Made by a program: the position numbers and the translations under genes. Below, piece by piece: positions 50,993 to 57,846 of a DNA stretch of 64,000 nucleotides (position 1 is the stretch's first letter; each line of letters starts with the position of its first letter). Under the pieces are notes generated by a model. That model saw nothing but the letters and a program-made list of their open reading frames with translations, was not told the origin of the DNA and did no database searches. The stretch spans positions 1 through 64,000 of the forward strand of contig NZ_BNCL01000016.1 in assembly GCF_014656455.1 (NCBI RefSeq), in the 5' to 3' direction. This stretch comes from Paracoccus aerius (GTDB lineage Bacteria; Pseudomonadota; Alphaproteobacteria; Rhodobacterales; Rhodobacteraceae).

Positions 50993-52102
50993 TCACAAAC
51001 CCGGCGCTTCCTGCCGCCGCAGCAAGGCCTTGATCATCGGGCCGATCCGGAACGTCTCGGCTTGCGCCAGACGACGCAGATAGGCGCCAGGGTTTCGAAT
51101 GTCGCTGAAGCGCTGCAGGATACAGGACAGGGCCACCGCCGCCTGCCCTTCCCCCAGGCTTTGGCGGGCAAAGCTCCAGGTCTCGCGGGTGATGCCCAGC
51201 ATGGGCCGCACGAAATCGGCCACCCTTGCCAGGTCATGCCAGTTTCGGACCGGCGCTTGGGCATAGGTTGCAATTTCTGGCGCGGCTTTCAGCACAAGCT
51301 CCAGCGGCGGCAGTTCGTTTGGCTCATCGGCTTTTACAGATTCAAGATCATCTGAGTCTGTATTCTGTTGGTGCCGCTCATTTTGGCTGTCATTGCCGCT
51401 CATTTCCGGTGCTTCGACCAAGGATCCCAAGTCGGCAAGCAAGCAAAGCAGGCGGGACTCGATCTGGCCAAGCGCGGCTAGGTCCAGCTTGCGCCGCATC
51501 ATTCGCTGCAGTTCGGCCAGGCACGCCCCTGACTGCATTCCGGGCTCGGCAGGGGACAAGGCAAGATCACGCAGCAGCAGGGAGATCGACTGGCGTGTCT
51601 TGCGCACAAGTCGGCGCGCCTCGCGCGCATCCTCGGCCGCTTCGGCGATTTCGGCAGCACGATCCAGAAGAGGCCGCAGGTCGAAGCCGAAGACCCGGTC
51701 GATCCGGCCCTGGCCGTCGCGGGTTGCGTATCGCTTGCCATTGGGGCTGTCGCAGCGGTTGATCAAGCCTGCCTGGCACAACGCGGCCAGGTGACGGCGC
51801 AGGGTGCTTTCCGGCATCCCGTGCAGCCGGGCCGAAAGAGAGGCATTCGATGGAAACACCATCAATGCTCCCGCGCGCAACTCGCGGCCTGGATAGAAGG
51901 ACAGCAGCGCCGACAGGACCGCCAGATTGCGGTCCGTCAGCCCCAAGGCCTCGCGCCCGTCCGTCAGATCCTGGATCAGGGACCACTTGTCGACGGATTG
52001 CTGCCAGGACGCGGACAAGGGCGTTTCGTCCGCCGAAAGACGATGCGCTTCCGGCCGCCGCCCTTGTGAGGTGGTGGAAATATGTCTCATTCGCGATGTC
52101 AC
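50993..52102 (-). CDS. repC: Replication initiator RepC
   Basis: A 369-aa initiator of repABC replicons; the origin normally lies inside this gene. The N-terminal winged-helix DNA-binding part contains LTDRNLAVLSALLSFYPG, then VFPSNASLSARLHGMPESTLRRHLAALCQAGLI. The C-terminal domain contains PVRNWHDLARVADFVRPMLGI and ILQRFSDIRNPGAYLRRL. The frame is intact and of normal length. It lies 166 bp after repB; that interval holds parS and a predicted antisense RNA that would limit RepC synthesis. Confidence 0.93.
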   Translation of the reverse strand: MTSRMRHISTTSQGRRPEAHRLSADETPLSASWQQSVDKWSLIQDLTDGREALGLTDRNLAVLSALLSFYPGRELRAGALMVFPSNASLSARLHGMPESTLRRHLAALCQAGLINRCDSPNGKRYATRDGQGRIDRVFGFDLRPLLDRAAEIAEAAEDAREARRLVRKTRQSISLLLRDLALSPAEPGMQSGACLAELQRMMRRKLDLAALGQIESRLLCLLADLGSLVEAPEMSGNDSQNERHQQNTDSDDLESVKADEPNELPPLELVLKAAPEIATYAQAPVRNWHDLARVADFVRPMLGITRETWSFARQSLGEGQAAVALSCILQRFSDIRNPGAYLRRLAQAETFRIGPMIKALLRRQEAPGL

Positions 52103-52136
52103 AAGGCAAATGAAGGCCGACGCCGGAACCGACGGT

Positions 52137-52152
52137 GTTGACAGCTGTCAAC
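52137..52152. promoter_or_regulatory. parS site, between repB and repC
   Basis: GTTGACAGCTGTCAAC is identical to the site at 50976-50991. It lies 34 bp upstream of the repC start, and its left half supplies the TTGACA of the predicted antisense-RNA promoter. Confidence 0.88.
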
Positions 52153-52167
52153 TTATGCCGCTATCTT
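52138..52167 (+). promoter_or_regulatory. Predicted promoter of the repABC antisense RNA
   Basis: TTGACA (52138-52143), an 18-nt spacer and TATCTT (52162-52167) form a sigma70-like promoter on the plus strand, opposite to rep transcription. The -35 hexamer is embedded in parS, so RepB bound at parS could block it. Spacing and function are inferred from sequence only. Confidence 0.55.
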
Positions 52168-52173
52168 CGAGGT

Positions 52174-52228
52174 GCTAGATCGAGAGAACGGCCCTTTGGG
52201 ATGTCATGTCCTGGGGGGCTTTTCTTTT
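52174..52228 (+). ncRNA. Predicted countertranscribed RNA (ctRNA) of repABC
   Basis: Starting about 7 nt after the predicted -10, the transcript would be about 55 nt, the usual ctRNA size. It would end at a hairpin (52191-52219) in which GCCC pairs GGGC, TTT pairs GGG by wobble, GGGA pairs TCCT, with a 7-nt loop TGTCATG, followed by TTTTCTTTT. It is antisense to the repB-repC leader. In studied repABC plasmids this RNA represses repC and sets incompatibility. The 5' end is an estimate. Confidence 0.65.
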
Positions 52229-52268
52229 GCCGTCCTGTGCCTCCTTGCTGGTTGGGGTTTGTTGTTGC

Positions 52269-53177
52269 TCACGGCCGGCGCTCCAGCCAGTCGCGGTGAA
52301 TCTCGGCGATATTGTCGATCAGCCAGTCGGCGAAGTCGCGTCCCGGACCGTCAAGCTCGATCACGGCGCGCGCCGCGCCGCGCCGTGCCTGGCCCAGGGC
52401 CGCACCGTCGGCGGCTTGCAGGACCTGGGTGGCCGGACGGGCAGGGGGGGTGGCAAGCCCCGCCAGGACGGCGGCGAAGCGTGTGTCCGAATCGGGGCCG
52501 GCGGCCAGCGACACCAGTTCGTCAACCGACCGGCCCTCTGCCTTTTGGGCCAGGGCAAGCCAGCGGTCGCGTCCGGCCGAAGGTGCCGCGCCGATGGCCC
52601 GGATCAGCCGGTCGGGCAGGGCCTCGACAACCGTCAGCATCCGCGAGATGACCGTCTTGTCGATCGACAGCGCATCGCAGACCAGCTTCCGGTCATAGCC
52701 CGCAGCCACCATCTGCCGGGCAAAGTTGGCCTTCTCGATAAAGCTCAGGTCTTTCCGGGCCGAGTTCTCCTGCCCTTGGGCCACGATCAGCTCGCGGTCG
52801 TTCAGGCTGCGGACCATTGCCTTGACCGGCATTCCCAGACGGCGCAAGGCGGCAACCCGGCGGCGCCCGAAGACGATGTCGTACCGCCCCTCGAGGTTCA
52901 GCGACTGGCGCAGAAGCACCGGCACCTGCTGGCCATATTCCTTGATCGAGGCCATCAATCCCTCGATCCCGGCCGGATCGTCGTCCAGCCGGTCCTCGAC
53001 CCCGGCATTGTCGATCATGTCGGCCGGCACCTCGATGATGGCGCGGTTCTTCAGCTCGTTGATGGATTTTGACACGGCACCGATGGCGCCGCGGTCGGAC
53101 CGGGGCAGGGGGCTGCGTCCATCATCGGGCGCGGGTGCCGCCATCAGGTTCTTCAGCAGATCCTTGCGTGCCATCAT
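52269..53177 (-). CDS. repB: Partition protein RepB (ParB family)
   Basis: A 302-aa centromere-binding protein that recognises parS. The N-terminal nuclease-like ParB domain shows IKEYGQQVPVLLRQ and the box II motif YDIVFGRRRVAALRRLG (about 98-114). A helix-turn-helix is seen in YDRKLVCDALSIDKTVISRMLTVVEALP (about 165-192). The C-terminal dimerisation part ends FADWLIDNIAEIHRDWLERR, typical of RepB. The frame is intact. Two adjacent ATGs (53177, 53174) overlap the repA stop. Its ATPase partner RepA is broken in this sequence. Confidence 0.93.
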   Translation of the reverse strand: MMARKDLLKNLMAAPAPDDGRSPLPRSDRGAIGAVSKSINELKNRAIIEVPADMIDNAGVEDRLDDDPAGIEGLMASIKEYGQQVPVLLRQSLNLEGRYDIVFGRRRVAALRRLGMPVKAMVRSLNDRELIVAQGQENSARKDLSFIEKANFARQMVAAGYDRKLVCDALSIDKTVISRMLTVVEALPDRLIRAIGAAPSAGRDRWLALAQKAEGRSVDELVSLAAGPDSDTRFAAVLAGLATPPARPATQVLQAADGAALGQARRGAARAVIELDGPGRDFADWLIDNIAEIHRDWLERRP

Positions 53178-54154
53178 CCCCCCTTGCGGCCCCAGGCCGC
53201 CTGGATAAGCCCCTCGATCTCGCCATTGACCGCGTTCAGGCTTTCGAGCGCGCGTTCATAGGTGGCGCGGGTGAACTGCGACTTCAGGACCGGGTGGTTC
53301 AGGACATGGTCCCCGAACATGGACCGCATGAAGCTGACCATCTGGTTTTGCGGGCCGTCGCCGGGTTCATAGCGGGTGACGACATAGCGCATCCAGTCAT
53401 AGTCCATGTCCCCGCCGGCATCGGCCACCACCCCCAGCAGGTTCGAGGTCATCACCGTTGCCGCCGACAGCGCCGACATGGTCAGGAACCCCAGTGACTT
53501 CGGCCAGAACATCGCCAATCCGGGTAAAGAAATAGTTGCCGGACTGTTCGCGCAACGCCATGGGCGTTGCATGTTCGAACTCCATCAGGTCCAGGTTGCC
53601 GGGGATCAGGTCCAGGTTGGTGAAATAGGTCTTCTGGATCACCTCGCGCAGCGGCACCGGGTCGTCATAGCGGATCGAATCATAGATCGTGCCCCCGTCG
53701 GGCAGATCCAGTTCCGGCTGGACCCCGTGCAGGGCCGAAAGGCTCGCCTGCGGGTCAAGGTCGATCGCCAGGACCCGATAGCCGTCAAGCGCCAGCTTCT
53801 GCTGATCACCTGAAGGTGGTCGTCCCCCCGCCGCCCCGGCAGATAGGTTCCTGCGGATTTCGCCCCTTTTTCAAGGAGTTCTCGCAGATCCTGGATATCG
53901 GCCGGGGTATAATAGCGCCGTCCCCCCGCCCGCGTTTCAGGCGAGGGACCCTTGCCCTCGAGGTCCAGCTTGCGCAGATAGGCGTCCTTGACGCCCAGCA
54001 GATCCGCCACCTCGCCCGAGGTGAACTTGCGCAATTCACGCTTGGCGTCGGGCGGGAAAAGCTGTTCGCGATGCGCGTGCAGCCGCTCTGAAAGCGCGGC
54101 GGCATGGGTGCCGACCAGCTTGTCGATCCGCGTCTTTGGCTGCACACTGCCCAT
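53174..54154 (-). pseudogene. repA: Broken partition ATPase RepA (four internal deletions)
   Basis: The N-terminal part is normal: a MerR-like helix-turn-helix (KFTSGEVADLLGVKDAYLRKL, then GRRYYTPADIQDLRELL). Four segments expected in RepA are then absent. (1) Near 53801, after DDHLQVIS, the Walker A region (KGGSGKTT type) is lost and the frame changes. (2) Near 53497, after DVLAEV, the stretch ending in IDCPPQ is lost and the frame changes again. (3) Near 53454, between LSAAT and VMTSNLL, the VHPQMLDVMS-like segment is missing in frame. (4) Near 53280, between HPVLKS and QFTRATYE, the AISDAG...TLYEV-like segment is missing in frame. The sequence in between is well preserved (AIDLDPQASLSALHG; YDWMRYVVTRYEPGDG). 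Total length is 981 bp against about 1,200 expected. No active ATPase can be made as given. Expected wording of missing parts is from family knowledge. Confidence 0.85.
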
Positions 54155-54224
54155 GCTGCCGTCCTTATCTTGGTGACAGCCGCTGGGTTACGCTTCATGC
54201 CGTCATATTCTGTTTGTTGCGTAA

Positions 54225-54253
54225 TTTATCGTCGCCTTTTTCGATTCTGACAA
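54225..54253 (-). promoter_or_regulatory. Putative repABC promoter
   Basis: On the minus strand TTGTCA (54248-54253) and GATAAA (54225-54230) are separated by exactly 17 nt, about 70 bp upstream of the repA start. RepA/RepB normally autoregulate such a promoter; no clear operator repeat is visible here. Confidence 0.4.
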
Positions 54254-54320
54254 GGGCTAAATCACCCGACCGCCCTGTCTGCGTGGCAGCCCGGAAAGAT
54301 TGTTTCATCTTGTCCTTTGT

Positions 54321-54341
54321 GGTAATACTTGCGGTATTACC
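54321..54341. promoter_or_regulatory. Inverted-repeat operator of the vapBC-like pair
   Basis: GGTAATAC (54321-54328) and GTATTACC (54334-54341) form a perfect 8-bp inverted repeat around TTGCG, 12 bp before the antitoxin start. A -35-like TTGTCC lies just upstream, so the repeat overlaps the promoter. This is the expected place for autorepression by the antitoxin or the toxin-antitoxin complex. Confidence 0.65.
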
Positions 54342-54353
54342 GATGGGATCATC

Positions 54354-54593
54354 ATGCGCATCACCACCAAGGGCCAGGTCACCATTCCCCAGATGGTGCG
54401 GGATCATGCCGGGCTGCAGCCGGGGACCGAGGTCGATTTCATCATCGGCGACGATGGCGTGGTCCGGGTCGTTCCGGCCGGGCAGGGGGCCGGGCAGAAG
54501 GCGATGCGGCTGGACGCCGCCATCACCGGGCTGCGCGGCAGCGCGGACACCATCCTGTCCACGGATGAGATCATGGCCCTGACCCGCGAATGA
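54354..54593 (+). CDS. vapB: AbrB-fold antitoxin (VapB/MazE-like), 79 aa
   Basis: The start at ATG 54354 gives the classical AbrB swapped-hairpin N-terminus, MRITTKGQVTIPQMVRDHAG, followed by LQPGTEVDFIIGDDGVVRVVP. This domain binds the operator. The C-terminal tail (GLRGSADTILSTDEIMALTRE) is the kind that wraps and inhibits a PIN toxin. The stop overlaps the toxin start by 4 bp. The pair lies between repA and the crt genes and probably stabilises the replicon. Confidence 0.85.
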   Translation: MRITTKGQVTIPQMVRDHAGLQPGTEVDFIIGDDGVVRVVPAGQGAGQKAMRLDAAITGLRGSADTILSTDEIMALTRE

Positions 54594-54997
54594 CGCCGGT
54601 CCTGGTCGATGCGAACATCCTGATCGATATCTCGACCGCCGATCCCGTCTGGTCCGAATGGTCTGCCGAGGCGCTGATGCGTCTGGGACGCGAGACACGG
54701 CTGGTCATCAACCCGCTGATCTATTCGGAACTGTCCATCGCCCATAGCCGGATCGAGACGCTCGAGGCGCTGCTGCCCGAGGATGTCTTCCATCGCGAGG
54801 CGCTGCCTTGGCCCGCCGCCTTTCTGGCGGGGAAGGCCTTTCTGGCCTATCGCAGGCGCGGCGGCCTTCGCAGATCCCCCTTGCCCGATTTCTACATCGG
54901 CGCCCACGCCGCCCTCCGCCGCTATCGCCTTCTGACCCGCGATCGCGGTCGGTACACGACCTATTTCCCGACGGTGGAGGTCATCGCGCCGGAATGA
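54590..54997 (+). CDS. vapC: PIN-domain toxin (VapC-like), 135 aa
   Basis: A PIN-domain ribonuclease. The acidic active-site residues are in place: Asp7 in VDANILID, Glu47 in IYSELSIAH, Asp100 in PLPDFYIGAHA and Asp118 in LLTRDRGRY. VapC-type toxins cut tRNA or rRNA when the antitoxin is lost, killing plasmid-free cells. The gene overlaps the antitoxin gene. All catalytic positions look intact, so it may be functional. Confidence 0.87.
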   Translation: MTPVLVDANILIDISTADPVWSEWSAEALMRLGRETRLVINPLIYSELSIAHSRIETLEALLPEDVFHREALPWPAAFLAGKAFLAYRRRGGLRRSPLPDFYIGAHAALRRYRLLTRDRGRYTTYFPTVEVIAPE

Positions 54998-55309
54998 GAA
55001 CAGCCGGGGCGCTTCCGTCGATTGGCACCTGATACAATATCGCAGGCTTTCTGAAAACGGTCGTTTGATGGCGCTTTATACGCACTGTAGTCGGCGTTAA
55101 CCCGGTGCTTTCCTTGCGTCTTCTTCACCCAATGAGCCAAGGCCGCACTTGAAACCTCGTGAAAAAGCGGGCGGCCAAACCAATGCATCAGCTAGCGAAG
55201 TAATCCGCAGTTAGCTACAAAAATGCGGGCAGGAAAGCCGAACCTGCTGAAAAACTTCATTGGCCAATGCCCCTGCTGAAGCCTGGGGCACATTGCGTCA
55301 GCGCCGCAC
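54998..55309. other. Low-GC junction between vapC and crtZ, no intact gene
   Basis: This 312-bp stretch is lower in GC than its neighbours. A minus-strand frame (54961-55188) encodes an unrecognised fragment (VKKTQGKHRVNADYSAYK), possibly a mobile-element relic. The first 50 or so bases after the crtZ stop may still be the original crt operon sequence. crtY, expected next, is absent, so a recombination junction probably lies within this stretch. Confidence 0.5.
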
Positions 55310-55837
55310 TCAATCCTCGGGCCGATCGGCGCGCCAGGCGTCGCGGTGCTTGGACTGGCGTTTCGCCAGGACGCCCGAGGATTTCAGCTGCGCCTTGAGA
55401 TCGTCGACCGGCGGGGCATAGACAAAGCCGAAGGACACGCAATCGTCGCGCCCTTCGACCGCGTGATGCAGCCGGTGCGCTTGGTAAAGCCTGCGGAAAT
55501 AGCCGCGCTTGGGGACGTAGCGAAAGGGCCACCGCTGGTGCACCAGACCGTCATGGACGACGAAGTAGATCACGCCATAGACGCTGGCACCGACCGCGAC
55601 CCACCACAGCCACGGCCACCATGCGCTGCCGATCGCGAAAAGCAGGATCGAGATCACCGCAAAGACCACGGCGTAAAGGTCGTTCTTCTCGAACGGGCCG
55701 TGGGTTTCCTCGTGGTGGGACTTGTGCCAGCCCCAGCCCAGCGGCCCGTGCATGATCCAGCGGTGAACCGAATAGGCGAAGCCTTCCATGGCCACGACGG
55801 TCAGGACGACGATCATGACGGGGATCAGAACGCTCAT
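55310..55837 (-). CDS. crtZ: Beta-carotene 3-hydroxylase
   Basis: A 175-aa di-iron membrane enzyme that hydroxylates the beta-ionone ring at C3. Histidine boxes are complete: HRWIMHG (25-31), HKSHHEETHG (38-47), HDGLVHQ (95-101) and HRLHHA (121-126). Three to four hydrophobic segments anchor it. With CrtW it converts beta-carotene via zeaxanthin or canthaxanthin to astaxanthin. Its start overlaps the crtW stop (ATGA). Sequence and order strongly resemble marine Paracoccus astaxanthin genes, but the usual next gene, crtY, is missing. Confidence 0.95.
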   Translation of the reverse strand: MSVLIPVMIVVLTVVAMEGFAYSVHRWIMHGPLGWGWHKSHHEETHGPFEKNDLYAVVFAVISILLFAIGSAWWPWLWWVAVGASVYGVIYFVVHDGLVHQRWPFRYVPKRGYFRRLYQAHRLHHAVEGRDDCVSFGFVYAPPVDDLKAQLKSSGVLAKRQSKHRDAWRADRPED

Positions 55838-56580
55838 CTTTCATCCTTTCCGCGCGTCGAGGGTAACTGCCACCAGGGCACGGACGGGTAAAGGTGGTGT
55901 TCATGGTGATAGCCGCCGAAGTGAAAGCAGGTCAGCAGCGACAGGGGCCGCCCGAACCGGGTCGATCGGGCGTTGTGGCGGTCGGGAAAGGCGTCGTGGT
56001 CCGGCCGGTGCGGCAGCCAGGTGCCGAAGACGAAAAGCTGCATCGAGGCCAGGATCGAGGGCACGGCCCAGAAGGTCACATAAGCCCAGCGTGGCCCCAG
56101 GATCAGCGCATAAAGGATCACCGAACCACCCAGCACCCAGAACTCGCGCCAGCCGAAATAGGTGCGCACGAAGTCGATATACCAGGACAGGGGCCCGCCG
56201 CGGCTGAAATCGGGGTCGTCATCCGTGCCGGCATGGCGGTGATGGGCCATGTGCTTGACGATCAGCTTGCGCCAGGAAAATCCCGCGAACAGCAGCAGCG
56301 CCAAGGAACCCAGGCCCTTGTTGATCCCCGGCCGGCCCGCAACGATGGCGCCATGCATCGCGTCATGCGCGACGATGAACAGCCCGACGGACAGCCAGGT
56401 CAGCCCGATCAGGCAAAGGAGTGCAAGGACAGGCGATGCCGGCGCGTCCAGATGCCACACCGCAAAGACGTGCAGGGCAAGCCAGGCGCAGATCACCGCG
56501 CCTGCAAGCGCAAGGCCGACAAGGCTGGACAAGGGGAAGCGTCGCCGCGGTTCGGACAAGCCCTGTCTCCATTCTCGCAA
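55834..56580 (-). CDS. crtW: Beta-carotene 4-ketolase
   Basis: A 248-aa di-iron membrane enzyme that adds the 4-keto group to beta-ionone rings. The three histidine boxes are HDAMHG (72-77), HMAHHRHAG (110-118) and HHEHH (225-229), and four or more hydrophobic segments span the membrane. Size matches the family (about 240-250 aa). It is co-translated with crtZ. The phytoene-to-beta-carotene genes must be elsewhere for it to have substrate. The gene 146 bp upstream (nagA) runs the same way but is unrelated. Confidence 0.95.
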   Translation of the reverse strand: MREWRQGLSEPRRRFPLSSLVGLALAGAVICAWLALHVFAVWHLDAPASPVLALLCLIGLTWLSVGLFIVAHDAMHGAIVAGRPGINKGLGSLALLLFAGFSWRKLIVKHMAHHRHAGTDDDPDFSRGGPLSWYIDFVRTYFGWREFWVLGGSVILYALILGPRWAYVTFWAVPSILASMQLFVFGTWLPHRPDHDAFPDRHNARSTRFGRPLSLLTCFHFGGYHHEHHLYPSVPWWQLPSTRGKDER

Positions 56581-56726
56581 TGCATCACCAGCCGCAATCT
56601 ATGACCGCGCAGGAACAGTTTCCAGTCGAAGCTTCGTGATCCGATCCGTGCCGCGGAAAGGCTATCCGTCCACTCTGCCCTGCTGCATAGTCGTCCGCGC
56701 AGGATGAAGCGCAGGCCGTTGAACCT

Positions 56727-57842
56727 TTAGAAGCCCAAACATTCCTTCAGGTGCAGGTCGTCGTCCAGCAGCAGCATCTCGGCCCGGGTGCCGGGCCGGA
56801 TAGCGCCGTAATCAGCCGACCGCCCGATCAGCGCGGCGGGGATGGCGGACGCCATGCGCAGCGCCCGTTCGATGGGGACGCCAAGCGTGCCGACCAGCCG
56901 GGCCACGGCGTCCGGCAGGGTCAGGTCGGCGCCCGCCAGAGTGCCGTCGGCCAACGTCAGCCTGCCGTCCTGGCGCAGGACCTGCCTGCCATGCAGCGTC
57001 ATCTCGGTCAGGTCGGTGCCGGCAAAGGCCATGCAGTCGGTGACAAGGAAGATCCCTTCGGGCCGCGCCGCCAAAGCCAGCGACATCGCCGCCGGATGCA
57101 CATGCACCCCGTCTGCGATCAGGCCGGCGGCGCAGGTTCCGGTCAGCACCGCGCCCACCAGGCCGGGGCTGCGGTGGCCAAGCTGGCTCATGGCGTTGAA
57201 CAGATGGGTCGCGCAGCGCGCCCCGGCGCGAAAGGCCGCCATCGCGGTCTCGTAGCTGCAATCGCTGTGGCCCAGGCTGACGACCGCGCCCGCCTGCGAC
57301 AGGGCATGGATCTGCTGGGCCGTGGCGGCTTCGGGGGCCAGGGTGACCATCAGCGCGGGCAAATCCCGCGCCGCCCGGCACAGCCGGTCCAGATCCGCCT
57401 CCTCCATCGGCCGGATCAGCGCGGGATCATGGGCGCCCTTGCGGCGCGGGTCCAGATGGGGGCCTTCCAGATGCAGGCCCAGGAACCCCGGCACCCCGGC
57501 CCGCGCGGCCTTCAGGCCCGCCGCGATCACGCCAGCCGTGGCCTCGGCCGTGTCGGTGATCAGCGTGGGCAGCACCCCGGCGCTGCCCAGGGCGCGATGC
57601 GCGGCGCAGAGCCGTTCCAGATCCGCGACATCCGTTGAACCGGACACCAGGACCCCGCCGCCGCCATTGACCTGAAGATCAAGGAAGGCAGGCACCAGCG
57701 TGCCTTCCAAAGCCCGGCTGACCGGCGGCGCCTGCTCCTGCGGCAGCAGGGCCGCGATCCGCCCGCCCCGGACCACGACGGCATGGCCGGTCAGGAAGCG
57801 GTCGCCGTCGAAGATCCGCGTGGCTGTCAGAACCTCCTGCAT
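56727..57842 (-). CDS. nagA: N-acetylglucosamine-6-phosphate deacetylase
   Basis: A 371-aa amidohydrolase that removes acetate from GlcNAc-6-phosphate. Active-site segments are FLGLHLEGPHLDPRRKGAH, SLGHSDCSYETAMAAF, CATHLFNAMSQLGHR, LIADGVHVHP and the catalytic Asp in VTDCMAFAGTD. ATG 57842 was chosen because the extra 30 upstream codons overlap the SIS gene and lack family similarity. It follows the SIS-domain gene by 4 bp and ends the regulator-deaminase-deacetylase operon. The product feeds glucosamine-6-phosphate to the deaminase. Confidence 0.93.
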   Translation of the reverse strand: MQEVLTATRIFDGDRFLTGHAVVVRGGRIAALLPQEQAPPVSRALEGTLVPAFLDLQVNGGGGVLVSGSTDVADLERLCAAHRALGSAGVLPTLITDTAEATAGVIAAGLKAARAGVPGFLGLHLEGPHLDPRRKGAHDPALIRPMEEADLDRLCRAARDLPALMVTLAPEAATAQQIHALSQAGAVVSLGHSDCSYETAMAAFRAGARCATHLFNAMSQLGHRSPGLVGAVLTGTCAAGLIADGVHVHPAAMSLALAARPEGIFLVTDCMAFAGTDLTEMTLHGRQVLRQDGRLTLADGTLAGADLTLPDAVARLVGTLGVPIERALRMASAIPAALIGRSADYGAIRPGTRAEMLLLDDDLHLKECLGF

Positions 57843-57846
57843 CGTT

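Noticed and set aside
50773..51033. An 86-codon plus-strand frame between the small ORF and repC
   Set aside because: It runs over parS and into the end of repC, has no ribosome binding site and looks low in complexity.
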